A DNA stretch of 64,000 bases from Echinococcus granulosus. Its lineage: Eukaryota; Platyhelminthes; Cestoda; Cyclophyllidea; Taeniidae. The stretch covers positions 718,250-782,249 of the forward strand of contig NW_020170384.1 of NCBI RefSeq assembly GCF_000524195.1, read 5' to 3'. Positions within the stretch are counted from its first letter, which is position 1. Each line of letters begins with the position of its first letter. This document shows, piece by piece, positions 1-13,242 of this stretch. The position numbers and the translations under genes were made by a program. The notes under the pieces were generated by a model that saw only the letters and a program-made list of their open reading frames with translations, was not told the origin of the DNA and searched no databases.

Positions 1-3000
1 TGCCCTTCTTCGATCCCACTAAGGTATAGTATTTAGCCATAGAACTCAAGACGTGTGTGCTTTTGGATAGAATTCGCTTGCCGCTGCCACCAATGCAGCA
101 CTCTGAGTTTTCTCCAAAATCGTAATGAGCCAAAGTAGTGTGAAATAACGCATAGTATTGACGTACGCAAAAGCCTGGAGGCTTCCGGTTTGACTTGAAG
201 GTCATGCTGCAAGGCGGAGCAGCAACCTGTGGGGACGGAGGTGTCGGAACTCTAAACATGTTTCATTTGCTTGCGTTTCAATTTCAGATAAGTGTCAGTC
301 AAAGGCCCAACCATCAAAAATCTATTTAGACATGTTCTGCAATTTCGCTCCGAAATCGGTAGTTTTAATCTCACAACTGTGGACGTCAAAACTTGCTCAT
401 TGTAGTCGTAAGTAGTATAGTAAAATCGTGTGTACTAATATCGGTACATAAAGCCGGGAATTTTCTTCTCAGTACTGCATAGAAATAGTAAGATAAATTG
501 TAGCAAAGTTGCTACGACTCCGTCTAAGCAAATGGTTTGATGGTCTACACTGTGTAATCCTTTAGAACTAAAGGAGTTGTCATTCCTTGAATTTCGAATA
601 TCTGCTGGAAGTATTACCTCAACTAGCAGTAATTACCGCGGGTATTTGCTATACTCTGCCATTCTCCAATAATTTTCACTTAAAACCACTAAGTATTCGA
701 GTTTGAGCTTGAGTAAACTAATATTTATTAATGAAAATTTCTTACCACGCACTGCCTTCTGCCTGTTTTGCTGGAAAGGCGGAACCAATGAAGATGAAGA
801 TAGTACTACGTCGGCATTCAATCGGAGTAGTTTTTGTGAAACTATAAATTTGAGTGGGAACATTTCTGAGACCCAGCCAAAAAAATATTGGTATCCAAAA
901 CGCTGACCACTTTTGTCAGAAGATCTTCCTCATATTCGCAGATCCCCACAAACCTGAAACAATTTGTGCTTGGTGACCTAGAGGTGAAACACGACTATCG
1001 GAATAGGCCTTCTAACCTTTATTCGTTGCAGCTGATTAATTTGTAGCACACAGAGTTTCAAAGGAATGGAACGGTCGCACTAATAATAATAACAAGAGCT
1101 TTGATATATCGTTAGACAGAAAAGGTCAGAAGGGAGATCAGTGTGTGCTTTCCCGTTAACTGAGTGAATGTACCGAATGTGAATATGAATACAAAGAGCT
1201 TTTCTACCCGACATAAGTATCCTGTGGAAGACGTCATTTAAAAATTGACCTGATCCCTCTTCAAAAAATTCTGTTCTCACTTCCCTGGCTATGGATGGCC
1301 CTCAGGATTCAGTGTACCACTTGGCGATACACAATACTCTAAGCCCCATGCTATAATCCTTCGAGAATAAGTTGAACCACTTATAGCTGTACTGATATGT
1401 CCCCTTTATAACGGGATTTCTTACAAAATCTTAGTAAAATTGAATAAACCGCTTATTCGACAGCCAACACTTTGAAGCCTGTTTCCTCACTGAGATTCGA
1501 CATCACAGCTACTGCATAACTCATATCCCACTTAAATTGGTGATTCAATCTTAAAAGTAGTTTTGAATTTCCCATAAACCCTTTTACTTAATTAGATCTA
1601 ATGTAATACTAAAGCACAATCATCAACGAGGTGACAGCATCCATTCATTAATTGAAGACTTCTTATGATTTAAACGTGTGATGAACAAGCGCTTGCTTTC
1701 TGATGTTCTAGGAGCCAAACGTTATTATATCCACCTTTTTATCAAATAAAAAGGATGCTTTAACATAGCAGACGTTGTATTGCATTCAAAAGCCCTCTAC
1801 GTTTACTATACAAGGACCATTTTTAAAGGTTATTATTCTACTTCAAGATACCCATAACCTTAAAATTTAGTCTCAAAGTTTGGAGAGATAAATCCCATTA
1901 ATGTAAGGAATGCGAAGGCCAAGTCCCCAAACGCAAGGCGTTTTGGGCTCACTGTTTGCACTGAAGGTAGTACTGCTTAAATGAATCCCTGCAGTCCTTC
2001 CCAACACGACAAGGCGAAGTTTTGCACTTCTCGTAAATACAGGTACAGACTTTTGAGTTGAGCAGCTTTGATTTCACCATCTCTCCACGACAAAATTTGT
2101 CGATTGATCTAAAGATAAGAAGACAGTGGAAACGATCCAGATTTAGCTGTCAAAGTGCTTTAAAATGATATAACATTCCGACAAACCCAATAGTCACCTT
2201 TAAAGCATTTTCTAAATGCATTTACAATTTGACGAGGATCGACTGAATTAGAGAAGCAAAAAATGATTTAGAATAAGTTTGGCTGATAGAATGGCAGACA
2301 GGGCGGGACACTGACCGACCAGTCAGCTTACGTGCAAACATCCACTGTGGAGCACCCCGTTGTGTCCTGCACGACCGCGCTTGTGATCAGCAGCAGGGCA
2401 ACAACTTTCCATGCAGAGTCTAAAGAGGTTTGGTAGGAGTGAAAAAGGTGAGTTACTCATGGTATAAACCCCAAAAAGTGTATTTAGCAATGGAGTAAAC
2501 GGAACCATTTTTATAGAAAGATGTCGACTTGGGTGGCGATCTCACTGTACTCTTAGTGAGTTCGAGATAAATGCGCACAAATTTCCACCAAACTTTCAAA
2601 TCCAAAATAAAAATGCATGTTTAGTATCTAGGCCAGTAAGCAATGGAACGATTACCGAGTTACCGAAATTCATCAAATTCTGCTAATATTTTATAGGGAT
2701 TGTGTTTACATGTGAAAATAAGAGACTGGTCTGCTTCCAACTTAAAAATGCTTCTTAGTTATTTTTATAAACCAGATAACTCATTTATTCAAGCTGTTAG
2801 CAATACTGATTCATTTCTGTTTCAATGGCTTTTAAACGAAACGTGATTTAAAACACTTAATCTGCTATTATGCCAAATACGCAACAATTATTAGCGGAAG
2901 AGGCGGACAATTTAAGTTAGCACAGCGGGCAAGATAACAACTCTACACATCCTACATAAATGATATGTAAGCCCTTCGATTCATTTACTTTAGATGTGGC

Positions 3001-3002
3001 AT
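1..3002. other. No gene recognised
   Basis: AT-rich sequence on both strands without a codable exon that I can defend. One short stretch near 2295-2433 (+) stays open for about 46 codons after a stop, is richer in G and C than its surroundings, and ends at GAG followed by GTTTGG. It has no recognisable homology and the splice signals are weak, so it is only noted here. Confidence 0.5.
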
Positions 3003-3225
3003 TGTAATGCTTTAATTATTTGTTTAACTCCTCCTTTTAGTTTTGTGGGCAATTAAGGCTCTGTTTTGTACTTCCACTGGGCTGCATGGCCCCCTTCGGG
3101 CCATGCCAGTAGCCGCTCGCCCCCTCTCTGTGCTGGCAATTCATATTTTTGTAGTATTGTGACTTCTCTTGCCTTCAAAATAGCCTTCGGGAGCTGCATC
3201 AGTTGGCGTCGCAAGCGAACTCAAG
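3003..3225 (+). repeat. Dispersed repeat family R, copy 1
   Basis: This segment is homologous, with divergence and small indels, to 3901-4130. Both begin with TGTAAT-CTTTAAT-ATTTGTTTAACTC, continue through TTTTGTACTTC or TTTGTACTTC, and end near CATCAGTTG-GT-GC. The match comes from reading the two segments side by side. No coding capacity, terminal inverted repeat or target-site duplication was seen, so the class of element is unknown. It could be an old SINE or a fragment of a larger transposon. Confidence 0.7.
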
Positions 3226-3900
3226 CATAAGGCACTATTACCTTTAGCGAGGCGGAAGAAATGTATGTGTTGCGGATGGTGAAATCTGTGACGGCTCCTA
3301 ACAAAGGGGGTGAAAGTGACGTCTACCTTCTGCAACTACCCCAGTCCTGTATTCTTTAGAAATGCTAGTAATAACTGGAGTGATGCGAGCCGTAAGCCAT
3401 CTTAAAAGCTCGTTACGGAGCTGTCCAAGGTACTTACATGGAGATGTCGATGAAGGGGACACGCGGTGTCACCTTCATCTTTGTGCGAGCTGGATAGAAC
3501 CAAGATAGATTTGGCTGGGCAGCACTTAAATGAGAACGATGTGGCAAGGAGGAGCAGACGCGAAACCTTACTCCCACGAAACTATTTTTAACCCCTCTCA
3601 TTGTTACATGGCTCTACTTTTGGGCCAGTGCTTCCACGGGTGGCTACGGGCACGCGTGGTAAACATCACGTTTCCCTTTTCCCAATACAGCTCTTAAAAG
3701 GGATGAAACGCCAGATCCACTAGAATAGTAAGAGGGATCAGTGACGTTGCCGTCAGATACCTCCTCAGTTGCACGAAAAGTTAATGAGTGGTGCGGTTGA
3801 CTTGTGAGTTTTTTCTTACAGCACTAACCATATTATGTTGGCTGATGCGGGGGGATGACCAAGTGGAGCGCTAAGGATGACGCTTAAAAGGAGGGGGCTA

Positions 3901-4130
3901 TGTAATTCTTTAATCATTTGTTTAACTCTTGATTTTGGTACCCCGGCCATCTTGTGTTTTGCATTTGTACTTCTGCTAGGTGGAATGGTCTCCACACCAT
4001 GTCAATAGTTCCCCAACCCTTCCGTACGTCGGCAATACATAACCTGTCCCAGTACTAATTTCTTCCCTCTTAAGAAATGTCTGAAGTGCTGCAGTATATT
4101 ATTACATCAGTTGCGTGCATAAAGTTCTCA
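3901..4130 (+). repeat. Dispersed repeat family R, copy 2
   Basis: Direct-orientation partner of the copy at 3003-3225, about 0.9 kb downstream. The best conserved parts are the first 30 bases and the block around GTACTTCTGCTAGGTGGAATGG, where the partner has GTACTTCCACTGGGCTGCATGG. The 675 bases between the copies show no matching duplication, so this looks like two insertions, or one segmental duplication whose flanks have decayed, rather than a simple tandem array. Confidence 0.7.
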
Positions 4131-4751
4131 TTCATTTATCTACGTACTCACGGCTGAACATCAGAGAAACGTCACTGCAAACTTAGGAAAATTTGGTCAA
4201 GTAAAGGCTTACTTTCACCTTGAATGTGGCTCTCTAACCATTTCATTTCCACCAGTTATGAAAAGCACAAAAATCTAAGCGTTGGCCAATTTTGATGCAG
4301 TTATTAAAAAGTGTGCTAGCAAATTTATAACTGCGGGATGTAAGTCCACACTTCAGATACATACTTTCCTTAATGGAGTGCGTTAGCCTTTAATAGAGTA
4401 ACTAATTCAGCATATTTCATACGCTGTTAACGGCTTTGACAATAATATTTCCATTTTATTTGAAACATAAGCGAAGTAGCAAAACTGACGGATCTTGCCA
4501 GCGGCTTTTATTTTGCCACTAATGCGGAATTTCCATATGTCTTCATTACTTAAACACCATATGGCCCTTTTTACCGTCCATTAAAAAATTATCGCTTTAC
4601 TTTTCCGTGTCCATGTGCACTTTTATCACACACCATTTCTTTCTGAAATACAACCCACTCGGCCAATACGAGTTTATGCTGCTAAAGGAATGAAAATGCT
4701 GATTGTATAATAGACATAATAAGTTTGTAACGTGTTATTATACTAAATTCA

Positions 4752-4860
4752 TGATTCAGTTTATGGGACTCTGGTTCTCCACAATCGTACTTCCGGACGT
4801 CCAGCAATGCCTGTAGCCTCCCAACCCTTCCACCCGTTAGTGATAAGTCGCTCAGCATTA
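4752..4860 (+). repeat. Dispersed repeat family R, weak third copy
   Basis: A shorter and more diverged segment that lines up with the middle of copy 2. It shares the CGTACTTC block and a 12-base identity, CCCAACCCTTCC, at the equivalent spacing. The similarity is modest and could be over-read; a proper pairwise alignment would settle it. Confidence 0.35.
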
Positions 4861-7800
4861 TAGTGAAGGATTTTGGGACTACAGAGGGCCCGGGATAGCA
4901 GAGGAAGCTAAAATAAAGTTCAGTTCATACATAACTTTAATTGAACAAGACGTGAGAAAGATATTTGACTTATCCATTGATACTAGGTCGCCTAAGCCAA
5001 TAAGTGGTAAATGGCAATGAAAAATAGCTACAAATAAATAAAGCAAAAAACCCTCAGTATTTCAAAACTAACGCACTTGTTTATTTTTACGCAATAAGTT
5101 TCGGTGTTGGAATATATCAAAAAACTGGATGGAACCACTACGCAGAGCATAAAAAGATTGAACACGAGTTTGAGCTAATTTTAGCTCCTTAAATGCGTCG
5201 ACCTTCCAAGTTTCGCAAATATGTATTTCCCTTATGTAGTATGAGTCTACAAAGAAGTTTGAAGATCTTCAGCCTCCCACACATCCGAAATAGATATTCT
5301 GCAGCACTACTTTTGCTTGCACGCCATCAAGTGGAGCTCCGGAGCTTAAAATCAGGGTCTGGGCAGTGCCCATAGCTCGAGTTTAAAAGAACTACAAATA
5401 CACTTATTCAGCATATAATTTTCCAGTTCTTATTAGGCTCCGCAGAGTACACTAAAAGATTTCGCATGGTCTGTTTTTTACTTCAGTATTTATTCCATAT
5501 TCTCACACGAGTTGTCAGATGCACGCATTACCCAAATTAAAAAAACATTACCTTTTCATTACTCAAGAATGACTTTAATCCTGTTGTGTACCAAAATTAG
5601 TCACAATGAATATACATGAAATTCATTTCGTTTAACTTAACTAATTTAACCTTTCGTGAAAGGCTTAGTTGTCCCCTTTCAAGGCGGGCGTCTGGGTTTG
5701 GTTGGTGGCTTCGGCAGTTTTGTTTGGACATTAACTGTGGTCTTAACTAAACAATAATACGATTATTCATGGCTTCACTATGCAGTGCATTCAGAATCAT
5801 AAAAATAATGTCTCTGAACGTCAACCCATTTCTGTGTATAATTCTGTCGCTTCGCGTGAATCAAGGCCGGTTCTAAAGTGTGAATATGTTAGAAAAATCG
5901 CCGCGGACGCATGCATGGTTGGGAGCCTCCCAACGCCACAATCCTCAAGGGTTCCACCAGGATTAATAAGATCTACTGAGTTTTACAACTGCACTTACAC
6001 AACGAATTCGGGTTTTGGTGGAATGAGGATATACCCATATTCAGACTATCGACTATGTAAGTATACTTTCTGAATCTTCTTTTAAACGAGCTTTTTGCAA
6101 TCTTTTTCTGTTAGAAAAACGGGTGTTTGACCTTTTTAAGGCCTTCAGAAAGGCTCTTTGTCAAGTTAATGCTTTTAGAATCCTTGTACGATCGAAACGT
6201 GGATTTTGAAAAACTTCTCTAATCTGCAATATTTTAATGCTAAAATGAGGATTGAAATCAAGTCTTTCTTCTTTATTCTCAAAGCATTAGTGTTGTTTTT
6301 TTGGTCCAAATCTGTTGCATTTACTGAACCAATTTATTCCCGTCTTCTCAATACTACTGTATTTGTGCGTCTAGCGATTCACAATCTGTCATATATGCTT
6401 GAATTAAATTGTCAAAAAATTTTGGATTTTTTACAATTAGATTTTACTCATTGGCTGACTTGGTGTTACTCCTTTTTTCGTGATATTTGATTACATTGTT
6501 GGAGGAATCGGTATTTAAATGGATAACTCCTCTACACAATCTCAAAGGCTAATGTATGCTTAACTCTATCCTAATGCGTAAAATAGGTAATACGCTAAGT
6601 GTTCCCAGTCAGATGCAGAAAATAATATCTTGTCTGGATATCAGTGCCCTATTACTTACAGAAAACTGGGAATTTCCTTCTAAAATTCTCTTACTGAGGA
6701 GTATCTTAGGAGTTCCTTGAGTCCTATTAGTTAAACCCGTCACATTTGAAAGTTATGACAAAACTATGCATGTTTTGGTTTGATGGCTGGTATAAGGTGC
6801 CTTACGCTGTAGTCTTTCCTAACTAATGAGTTTGGTACGTGATAAAATTACCGATGTCATTTTTGTGGTGGTATGGGGGGTATGTGGATCTCCCTTCGTA
6901 AATATTTCCCAAATGATCTCATTTTCGCGTCCAGAAGGTGAGCTAGGCCTTCTCATTCCAGTCTTCAACATCCCGCTTGGTCACTGGCAATATGTTTTCG
7001 AATGTCGCTATTATCCCTGCGGAAGCGTTTAGAAAGCAGTCTTTACTTGCGTGCCAAAAATGAGAGTTCTTTTGTGATTAATGTCGGACATTAAATGCCA
7101 AGTCGATGTAAGGTTTGCAGGCGCATTTTATCGCTAGATTTGTCACTGGGGTTTGTTTATACAGGAAAAAGCACATCTAGGAGGGTCTTTGGTAGATCTT
7201 AAATATCTGCTCCTGCTTAACTTAGTGTTTTCCTGCGCACTTCGCAAAATAAGCTTCATCAGCAAGCTGCATTGTTACAATTTCCCACTTCAAACGCGAC
7301 GAATACCGTCTATCATTATCAAACACTTTATCATCTCTTTCTCTTGCAATAATCACGCATAATGTGTCGTTGTTTGGAGAATAAACAAGTCCATAATCTG
7401 GGGTTTGAAGCAAACCTATCAAAACGATATGATATATTTTACACCTAGTTCGCCTTGAAATAAATCATCCCCCTATTTTCTTCATCACCTTCAACTGACT
7501 AAAATAATTGCCTTTTCCTCTCTTGGTTCCGTGGAGGCGATTAATCTTCTTAATATCTACCTTAAAGTGATGCTATTCGGACCATCTCTGTCCATTACTT
7601 CTTTGGAAATTCTCATTAATTTCTGTTACTGTAGGTAAACAGTTTCAAAATACTTGAAAAGTATTTATCACCCAATCTAACATTTTAATAGAGGCCTGTA
7701 GATTTCTGCGATGTACAATTTATTTTCCTCAGGTCATTTTTCTCGATTCCATGTTCGAAGCACGTTTTCTGACTAGCACTGTTTTTCAAGGATTTCAGGA

Positions 7801-10249
7801 ATGTGATTTAGAATCATTTAAATCCTTCGAAAGTCACAATTCTTTTTACTAAAATTAACATTTCCAAGCGACAAATGCATGCGTGGTTGTCACTTATAAA
7901 GTCATTCACTGTCGCACTTAGCTAACTATGAATTTTTCATTTGAATGGCCAGTAAAGGTTCTTGCTGACAATTTGTAATTGCAAAGTGTCAGGATGCTGA
8001 AACGACAAAAAATCTAGCCTGACCAGTGGGCATGGTTTCAGTGATCACTGCGGCTGCACATAATCTATTGTTTTGCCTGGACTGTAGATCAGTCGTGATC
8101 GTTTGCGTATTTTTTTGAAGCATATCTTGAAGTCGTCGTTTTTTTCGTTTAGGTGAGTCATATTTGGTTTACCGGTGTAAGTATTCTTATTAACGAACAT
8201 TATAACAGCATATGTGTATTATTATTGTTCTACAAAATATCAAAATCTTCCTAAAATACATCCCAGTTTTTATTCAGTTCTAAGTTAAAAACCACGATTT
8301 GCTACTTCTGTGGTATAGGCTATGCAGCTATTATTTTATAAGACCGCTCACGGTCTCAAAGGCCTCAATAGGGAGTTCAGACTGTGACGAGCTTCCAAAA
8401 GATCCAATTTTTTTTATCTAATTAAATGAAAGTGCTTTATAATGGAGAAACTAAGACGGGCAGCTCACACAAGCGACTCACTCAGCGTTAATGTGTTGAT
8501 AAATTAAAGTGTTTACCAAGGGTAATTTCCAAATTTGTGACATGAAACTTCTTTTTCTACTTAGATTTGTTAATGTGGGAAAATATGGGAAATGGGCTCT
8601 TTCTTTGTGGGTGAGAAATCGCCTGCTCAGCAACCGACTAATCAGAAAATAATAGCCACATTTACGCTGTGATTTCAAGCTATGGAAACGTCCTTATTTC
8701 CTCGCACGTTACTCAGAAAGGAAAAAGTAGACTTTGTTCTTTGGTGCCGAACTTCTCTCTTTTTTATCGAATTACCTAAAATGGGGCAATTTTTTGAGTC
8801 CACATTGCGTTTCAGGGATCGAAAACAGTGGATTGACAAACATTGCCTAATACACGTTCACCTTTAACGCTTGAAGTTGAAGCCACTTTACCTAATCCCT
8901 TCTTTTTAGAACAGTTTTAATAATATCACATTTCCTATCTTCACAACAATTTGCTTTCATCCCAATGGTCTACTCAAGACTGTGGAACTGTAGCAAGATT
9001 TCCGTGTAATAAAATAGACGAATAATATATGAATCCATGCAGAATTCACAAAATTATGATATTGGAAGTGATAATTGAAAGTGTTCAGAATTGAGGATTT
9101 TAAGATTTATTTTATGAAAGACTAGACATTTCTTGAAATTGGTTCCCGTAATCCGAGAGTCAAGCCTTTTTATTCCCTATGTTAACGTCTTCGATAAATG
9201 AATGGAGCAATCAGCACAAATATACTTGTAAATATATTTACTTCACGGTTTTTGGCCTTACTTCACCATTCGAAGACACTGTTGGACAACTCTCATGTAG
9301 CAAAAGTTGAGGAATTCATTCATAGCAAAGCAACTTCTTGTGAATGTTTTCGTATTTCATTTTCCAAATTCCTGATCAACTTAAAGTTGCTGAATTTAGC
9401 ACTTACCGCCCTTTACGGGTTCTAATTCGTGCCACCCGAAAATTCCATTTTCGATAGACTATCGTTACTAAAGATATTTTTAAATGTTTTATTCGTTTTT
9501 GTAAGGACAGTTATGTTGCAAAAATCACTTTAAATTACTGAATGGGTTCAGCAACACACGATTTGCTTGACTCTGGGGCTACCGACGCCATGCTGATTAC
9601 ACAATCCATGCGCAAATTAACTTGAGATTATAAAAAAATCCCCTTTTTAAATTATTTTGCGAAACCTCTTTTTGAAGCTATCGCCTGGCAACCGTTTACC
9701 CCTTCCCTCATCCTGTAATTCCCAAGGCTACTTTAATCGACGTCGTTCGAAACATGGCAACGGGTTTAGCGTGCCAGCAGCCAAAGAGTGGTGTCAAGCT
9801 CGGTAACCTCACTAACCCATTTTCTTTGCTCAAAACGGTTATATTTCTGTAACATTTGGTAGTATGTTACTCGACTAAATTTTTTATCAGTATTTCAGTA
9901 TTTTGAGCTATGGTGGTTAGAATGATTTTATTTTAATAATTTTGGGTTTCGGCAACGCAGTTTTAATGAATCATTCTGGGAAATGTGAAATGAATATATT
10001 TTATTAAGTAATTTACACAGGAACACGTTACGTCGATTGCACCACTATCCAAGTAGTTCAGTTGTCTTGTTCTCTGGTTTTTCCATTGTATTAAGAAAGT
10101 CGGAAATGTGCCTATCGGACTCGAATTTGCCTCGACGATGGATTCTCACTGATGCGACGCTCAATTATCGCAGGATCAGAGTACTTCGTTTGCATTAATC
10201 AGGCTTCTTCCTGTGTCACTGTTAATGCTGGTTCTACTGCTTGGCGCGT
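4861..10249. other. No gene recognised
   Basis: AT-rich, with many short open frames on both strands (none over 97 codons), no protein-like composition and no paired splice sites that close in phase. I see nothing further to annotate. Confidence 0.5.
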
Positions 10250-10268
10250 AGGCAGGCAGGCAGGCAGA
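10250..10268. repeat. (GGCA)n microsatellite
   Basis: A short tetranucleotide tract of about four and a half perfect GGCA units followed by a decayed unit. It has no obvious relation to a gene. Confidence 0.8.
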
Positions 10269-10854
10269 CAAGAAAGCTAACAGCTAGAATCTCATAACTT
10301 TTTTGGCATTCATGCTGTTGTGGCGTGAAACACTGCTGATATATACTCAAAATGGAAAATTTCATCCATCCTGATGTCTGATGACTTAAATAGCATAAGA
10401 AAACGCACATTTCCTCCAATTTCACATTAAAAATTGACATGTGGAGTTATAGCCAATATTTTTGTGGAAAAAATTTGGACATTTTATGAGGTAAGGATGA
10501 TGTGGATTTTAGAGAGTTGTCTGTTAGATTTCCTTTTCACTTTATGCTACCCTCAAGTAAAACCAATAACCGCCCAAACCAAGGTTTACAAAAAACTGCT
10601 ACCGAATCGGTTATTGAGGGATATTGTGTTCTTGAACACATTTCCAGTGTCAGCCAAAGTTTGTTATGCAATCAGAAATGGGGATGAGTACTTTTGTTGA
10701 TGATGACGTCACGCTTTTTCGCTTTTCATGTTTTGGTTGACTAGACTTAGGCAACATGCTTCAGAGACTGGTAAAGTGTTGTTTACTGCAGAAGTGTTTT
10801 AAAGTAAACAAATCTGAGGTGCTCTGACAAATACGGGGTAAAAACGCTTGCCTA

Positions 10855-11451
10855 ATGGGTGATCATTCGAATATTTTACGAAATCAAATGATACCCTCTT
10901 TTGCCACCTATACATCAGGCGAATGCGCAGTGGATCTAAGACGCAGCCGTCAGCAGCCCAAACAACCGATCCACTGCTGCGCTTGCGTTAATATCTCACA
11001 ATCGCTCCTCCACACTTTGCCATCTCAAGCTCTTCCGTCGAGGCAGTCGACTTCGGTATCTGCGGTGCCGCGTCAGCATCCCCAACTTCACGTTCGACAG
11101 ACGTCGGTGGGAGCGCCGACGGGGACCGAGGTGATTCTTCGCCAGCACCCTCATCAACTTTCTGCCCATCCCCACGCCCATCCTCAACATTTAAGTCGAA
11201 GAGATAGAGCGCTGCTGACCTCCTCCACGCTTGTGGCTCCTAACACCTCCGCCACTCCTGTTATAACTCACATGCAGCCTACACAAAACCCTCATTCTCT
11301 TGCCGCTTATCATCATCATCATCATCATCACCAACGCCAGCAACAGCTTTACAGACAGTCGCTTCCACCGGTGCTCGGCAGCAGCCAGCAGCGTTTGCAA
11401 CTGACTCCAACTGCCTACGCGGCGATGCTTAAGGAGGTGCACATCCGATAG
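10855..11451 (+). CDS. His/Gln/Pro-rich protein, probable 3' terminal exon
   Basis: An open frame of 198 codons, the longest in the left half of the window, and clearly richer in G and C than its flanks. The protein is low-complexity: many His, Gln, Pro and Ser residues, repeated HPH and QHP motifs, a run of seven His near residues 153-159, and a Q-rich stretch just after it, ending in KEVHIR. Such composition is common in disordered tails of animal transcription factors and RNA-binding proteins, but I recognise no domain. The first ATG (10855) follows an in-frame stop at 10825. A good acceptor, a pyrimidine tract ending ACATCAG at 10919, lies inside the frame, so the real exon may start there and the first 20 codons may be intron. 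A polyadenylation signal lies 262 bases after the stop. No upstream exon could be linked. Confidence 0.55.
   Translation: MGDHSNILRNQMIPSFATYTSGECAVDLRRSRQQPKQPIHCCACVNISQSLLHTLPSQALPSRQSTSVSAVPRQHPQLHVRQTSVGAPTGTEVILRQHPHQLSAHPHAHPQHLSRRDRALLTSSTLVAPNTSATPVITHMQPTQNPHSLAAYHHHHHHHQRQQQLYRQSLPPVLGSSQQRLQLTPTAYAAMLKEVHIR
11311..11331 (+). repeat. (CAT)n tract encoding polyhistidine
   Basis: Six CAT codons and a CAC encode seven consecutive His residues in the open frame around it. It is likely to vary in length between individuals, as pure trinucleotide tracts do. Confidence 0.85.
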
Positions 11452-11712
11452 TGCACCTGTAAATGCGCGACTGCGCGTCGCTTTTAATCGTAGCCTCTAG
11501 ACTCACTTATATCCCACATGCATTCCTCTTTCACTCTCGCGCCTGTCGTTCTGCTTATCTTTCTCTTTTTAGATAAATCCCTTCTTCCACGGCCTTTGTT
11601 GCTCTTATCCCGCTTATTTTGTAAATGCTCGCTGTGCGTTTCTGTAAAGACCCTAGTCTTTTTCAATGTGTGCAATCGTGGTACCGACTACTAAGAATGT
11701 TTAGTGAAAACG

Positions 11713-11718
11713 AATAAA
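11713..11718 (+). promoter_or_regulatory. Polyadenylation signal AATAAA
   Basis: Canonical AATAAA downstream of the stop codon of the His-rich open frame, on the same strand. It supports reading that frame as a terminal exon with a 3' UTR of roughly 280 bases. Confidence 0.5.
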
Positions 11719-12068
11719 TATGCCCTAGCGTTCTCGCGGCTGGTTGAAACAACCGCGGGAAATTGCCCCCTTCATTTGTTTATCTTTGCCTAAAATAATA
11801 GGAAAAGAGCGGCACCAAGAAATCAAACTTGGCCACTCAGTTTGAGACAACGCATATTTTAGGTACTTTAGTCTGTTAGGTTTTTTGAGAACAGGAAAAA
11901 TGGAATCACATTTACCCGGGAGTTACTACTTATAGAGCAGCTTGCAATCATTTGTACTCCTACGCTTGAAGTTACAGATGCTGCCTTTGTAGTTGAAATT
12001 TTTCTACTCAAACAGAAGGGCGCTAAAACAGACACTTAAATTTATAATAACTGTTTTATTTGCTGCAG

Positions 12069-12238
12069 GTCTTCATAATCGTCTGTTCCAAATGCCGGCC
12101 GACTTGATTGCTTTTATGGTAGATGAAATGGCAGGCCTCTCTTCGGAGCTTGATCTCCAAAAATCTATGGTACATTTGCTACCCAAACGGGCTGAATTCC
12201 AAATGCGACCGAAAGCTTGTAAAGACGAATTAATATAA
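12069..12238 (+). CDS. Candidate exon, unidentified protein
   Basis: A textbook acceptor (T-rich tract ending TTTGCTGCAG, 12059-12068) opens a frame of 55 codons that looks protein-like, with a balanced run reading LFQMPADLIAFMVDEMAGLS and few low-complexity residues. It ends at a TAA at 12236-12238, or may splice out earlier; GTACAT after a Met codon and GTAAAG near the end are possible donors. No family is recognised. It lies 0.6 kb after the polyadenylation signal of the His-rich exon, so it probably belongs to another transcript. The exon could be spurious. Confidence 0.35.
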
Positions 12239-12294
12239 TCAGTGCAGCACTTACTAGGCAAAAAACTACCCTTTTTGCTGGTTCGACTTTTTAG

Positions 12295-12492
12295 TTCGGC
12301 TGTGTCCGAGCGAGACGTTTATCGTCTTTTGATTCTGAAGCAGTGGAAGCGGCGCAGTATCCTATAACATCGCATAAGCACCAACACAGCGACGGAAAAG
12401 TTTTCTGCTCATTCTATGCCCCTTTTGAATGTTTACAGTCAGATGGAGTCAAGTGGTTCTTTCTCTTAGGATCATATTGTATCATGCTTCAG
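12295..12492 (+). CDS. Candidate internal exon, unidentified protein
   Basis: This segment is flanked by a T-rich acceptor ending TTTTTAG (12294) and a donor CAG|GTCAGC (12493). The 198 bases between are open in one frame for exactly 66 codons, phase 0 at both ends. The predicted peptide has an RRLSS motif and a hydrophobic end (WFFLLGSYCIML). I do not recognise it. It joins in phase to the exon at 12069 only if that exon uses the weaker GTACAT donor. Confidence 0.3.
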
Positions 12493-13040
12493 GTCAGCCA
12501 TTCAATTTCTTTCCATCTTAGTTAATTTTTAAAGATCGGACTTTTCATTTAGGGCATGGAATTCTTCTTTCATTAACGCCTGCATAGCTTATCAACGAGT
12601 GATAGGCAACCTTTCCTTTAATAGAAAGTAGCCTTAGAATTACAAGTGGTAGAGTTTTGCTGCAACTGTAGATTAACTGCTGGTTTGAGATATTGCTTAA
12701 TTGGCATGCATTTTTTATCAAGCAGCATAGGGGCTTAATGCTTGCCAATGAGCGATAATCATATATAATGTTATTCATAAATTATTTAATGGTTCATATG
12801 GAACCTTTTAGAATTCATGATGAAATAGGCATCGGATTTTGAGTTTTTTTAATAATTTTATGAATTAAAAAGTTCTCAAATGCATCAACAGAAGTCATAT
12901 GAAAACTGGAAGATTTTTCCTTCTATACACTTTCAGTAATGATTTAGTCAAATGGGAAAAAAGCTGAACGACACATTACGATTGACAACCTAATTAAAAT
13001 TATCTCCTAATCATATATGCAGGAAGAGTCTCGTAAATCT

Positions 13041-13242
13041 CCCCTTTCCTGGCCCTTGTACCTTAAAACACCCAGGCTGATTTAGTTTTGTAATGTTTAT
13101 CGAGTAAATGTAAATGGGGATAAGTTTAGGAAGGTTTGGGCACGGAACTTTTCTTCGGGTTTTCGGATGTCGATTGCTCTTCAGTCACGAGGTTCGATTC
13201 TTCCACCCGCCCCCTCTCTGAAAGGAACATAAGTATTACACA
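13041..13242 (+). repeat. SINE-like repeat family S, copy A
   Basis: This segment is homologous along its length to 56706-56928 (+) and 57004-57237 (-). Shared landmarks in order are a CCCCTTTCCT-like start, AACACCCAGG, a variable middle, a B-box-like GGTTCGATTC at 13191-13200, CCTCTCTGAAAGGAACAT and AAGTATTACA. The B-box-like block and the size of about 200-235 bases suggest a tRNA-derived SINE, although no convincing A box was found. Copy A is the only one that keeps the consensus GGTTCGATTC. Confidence 0.7.
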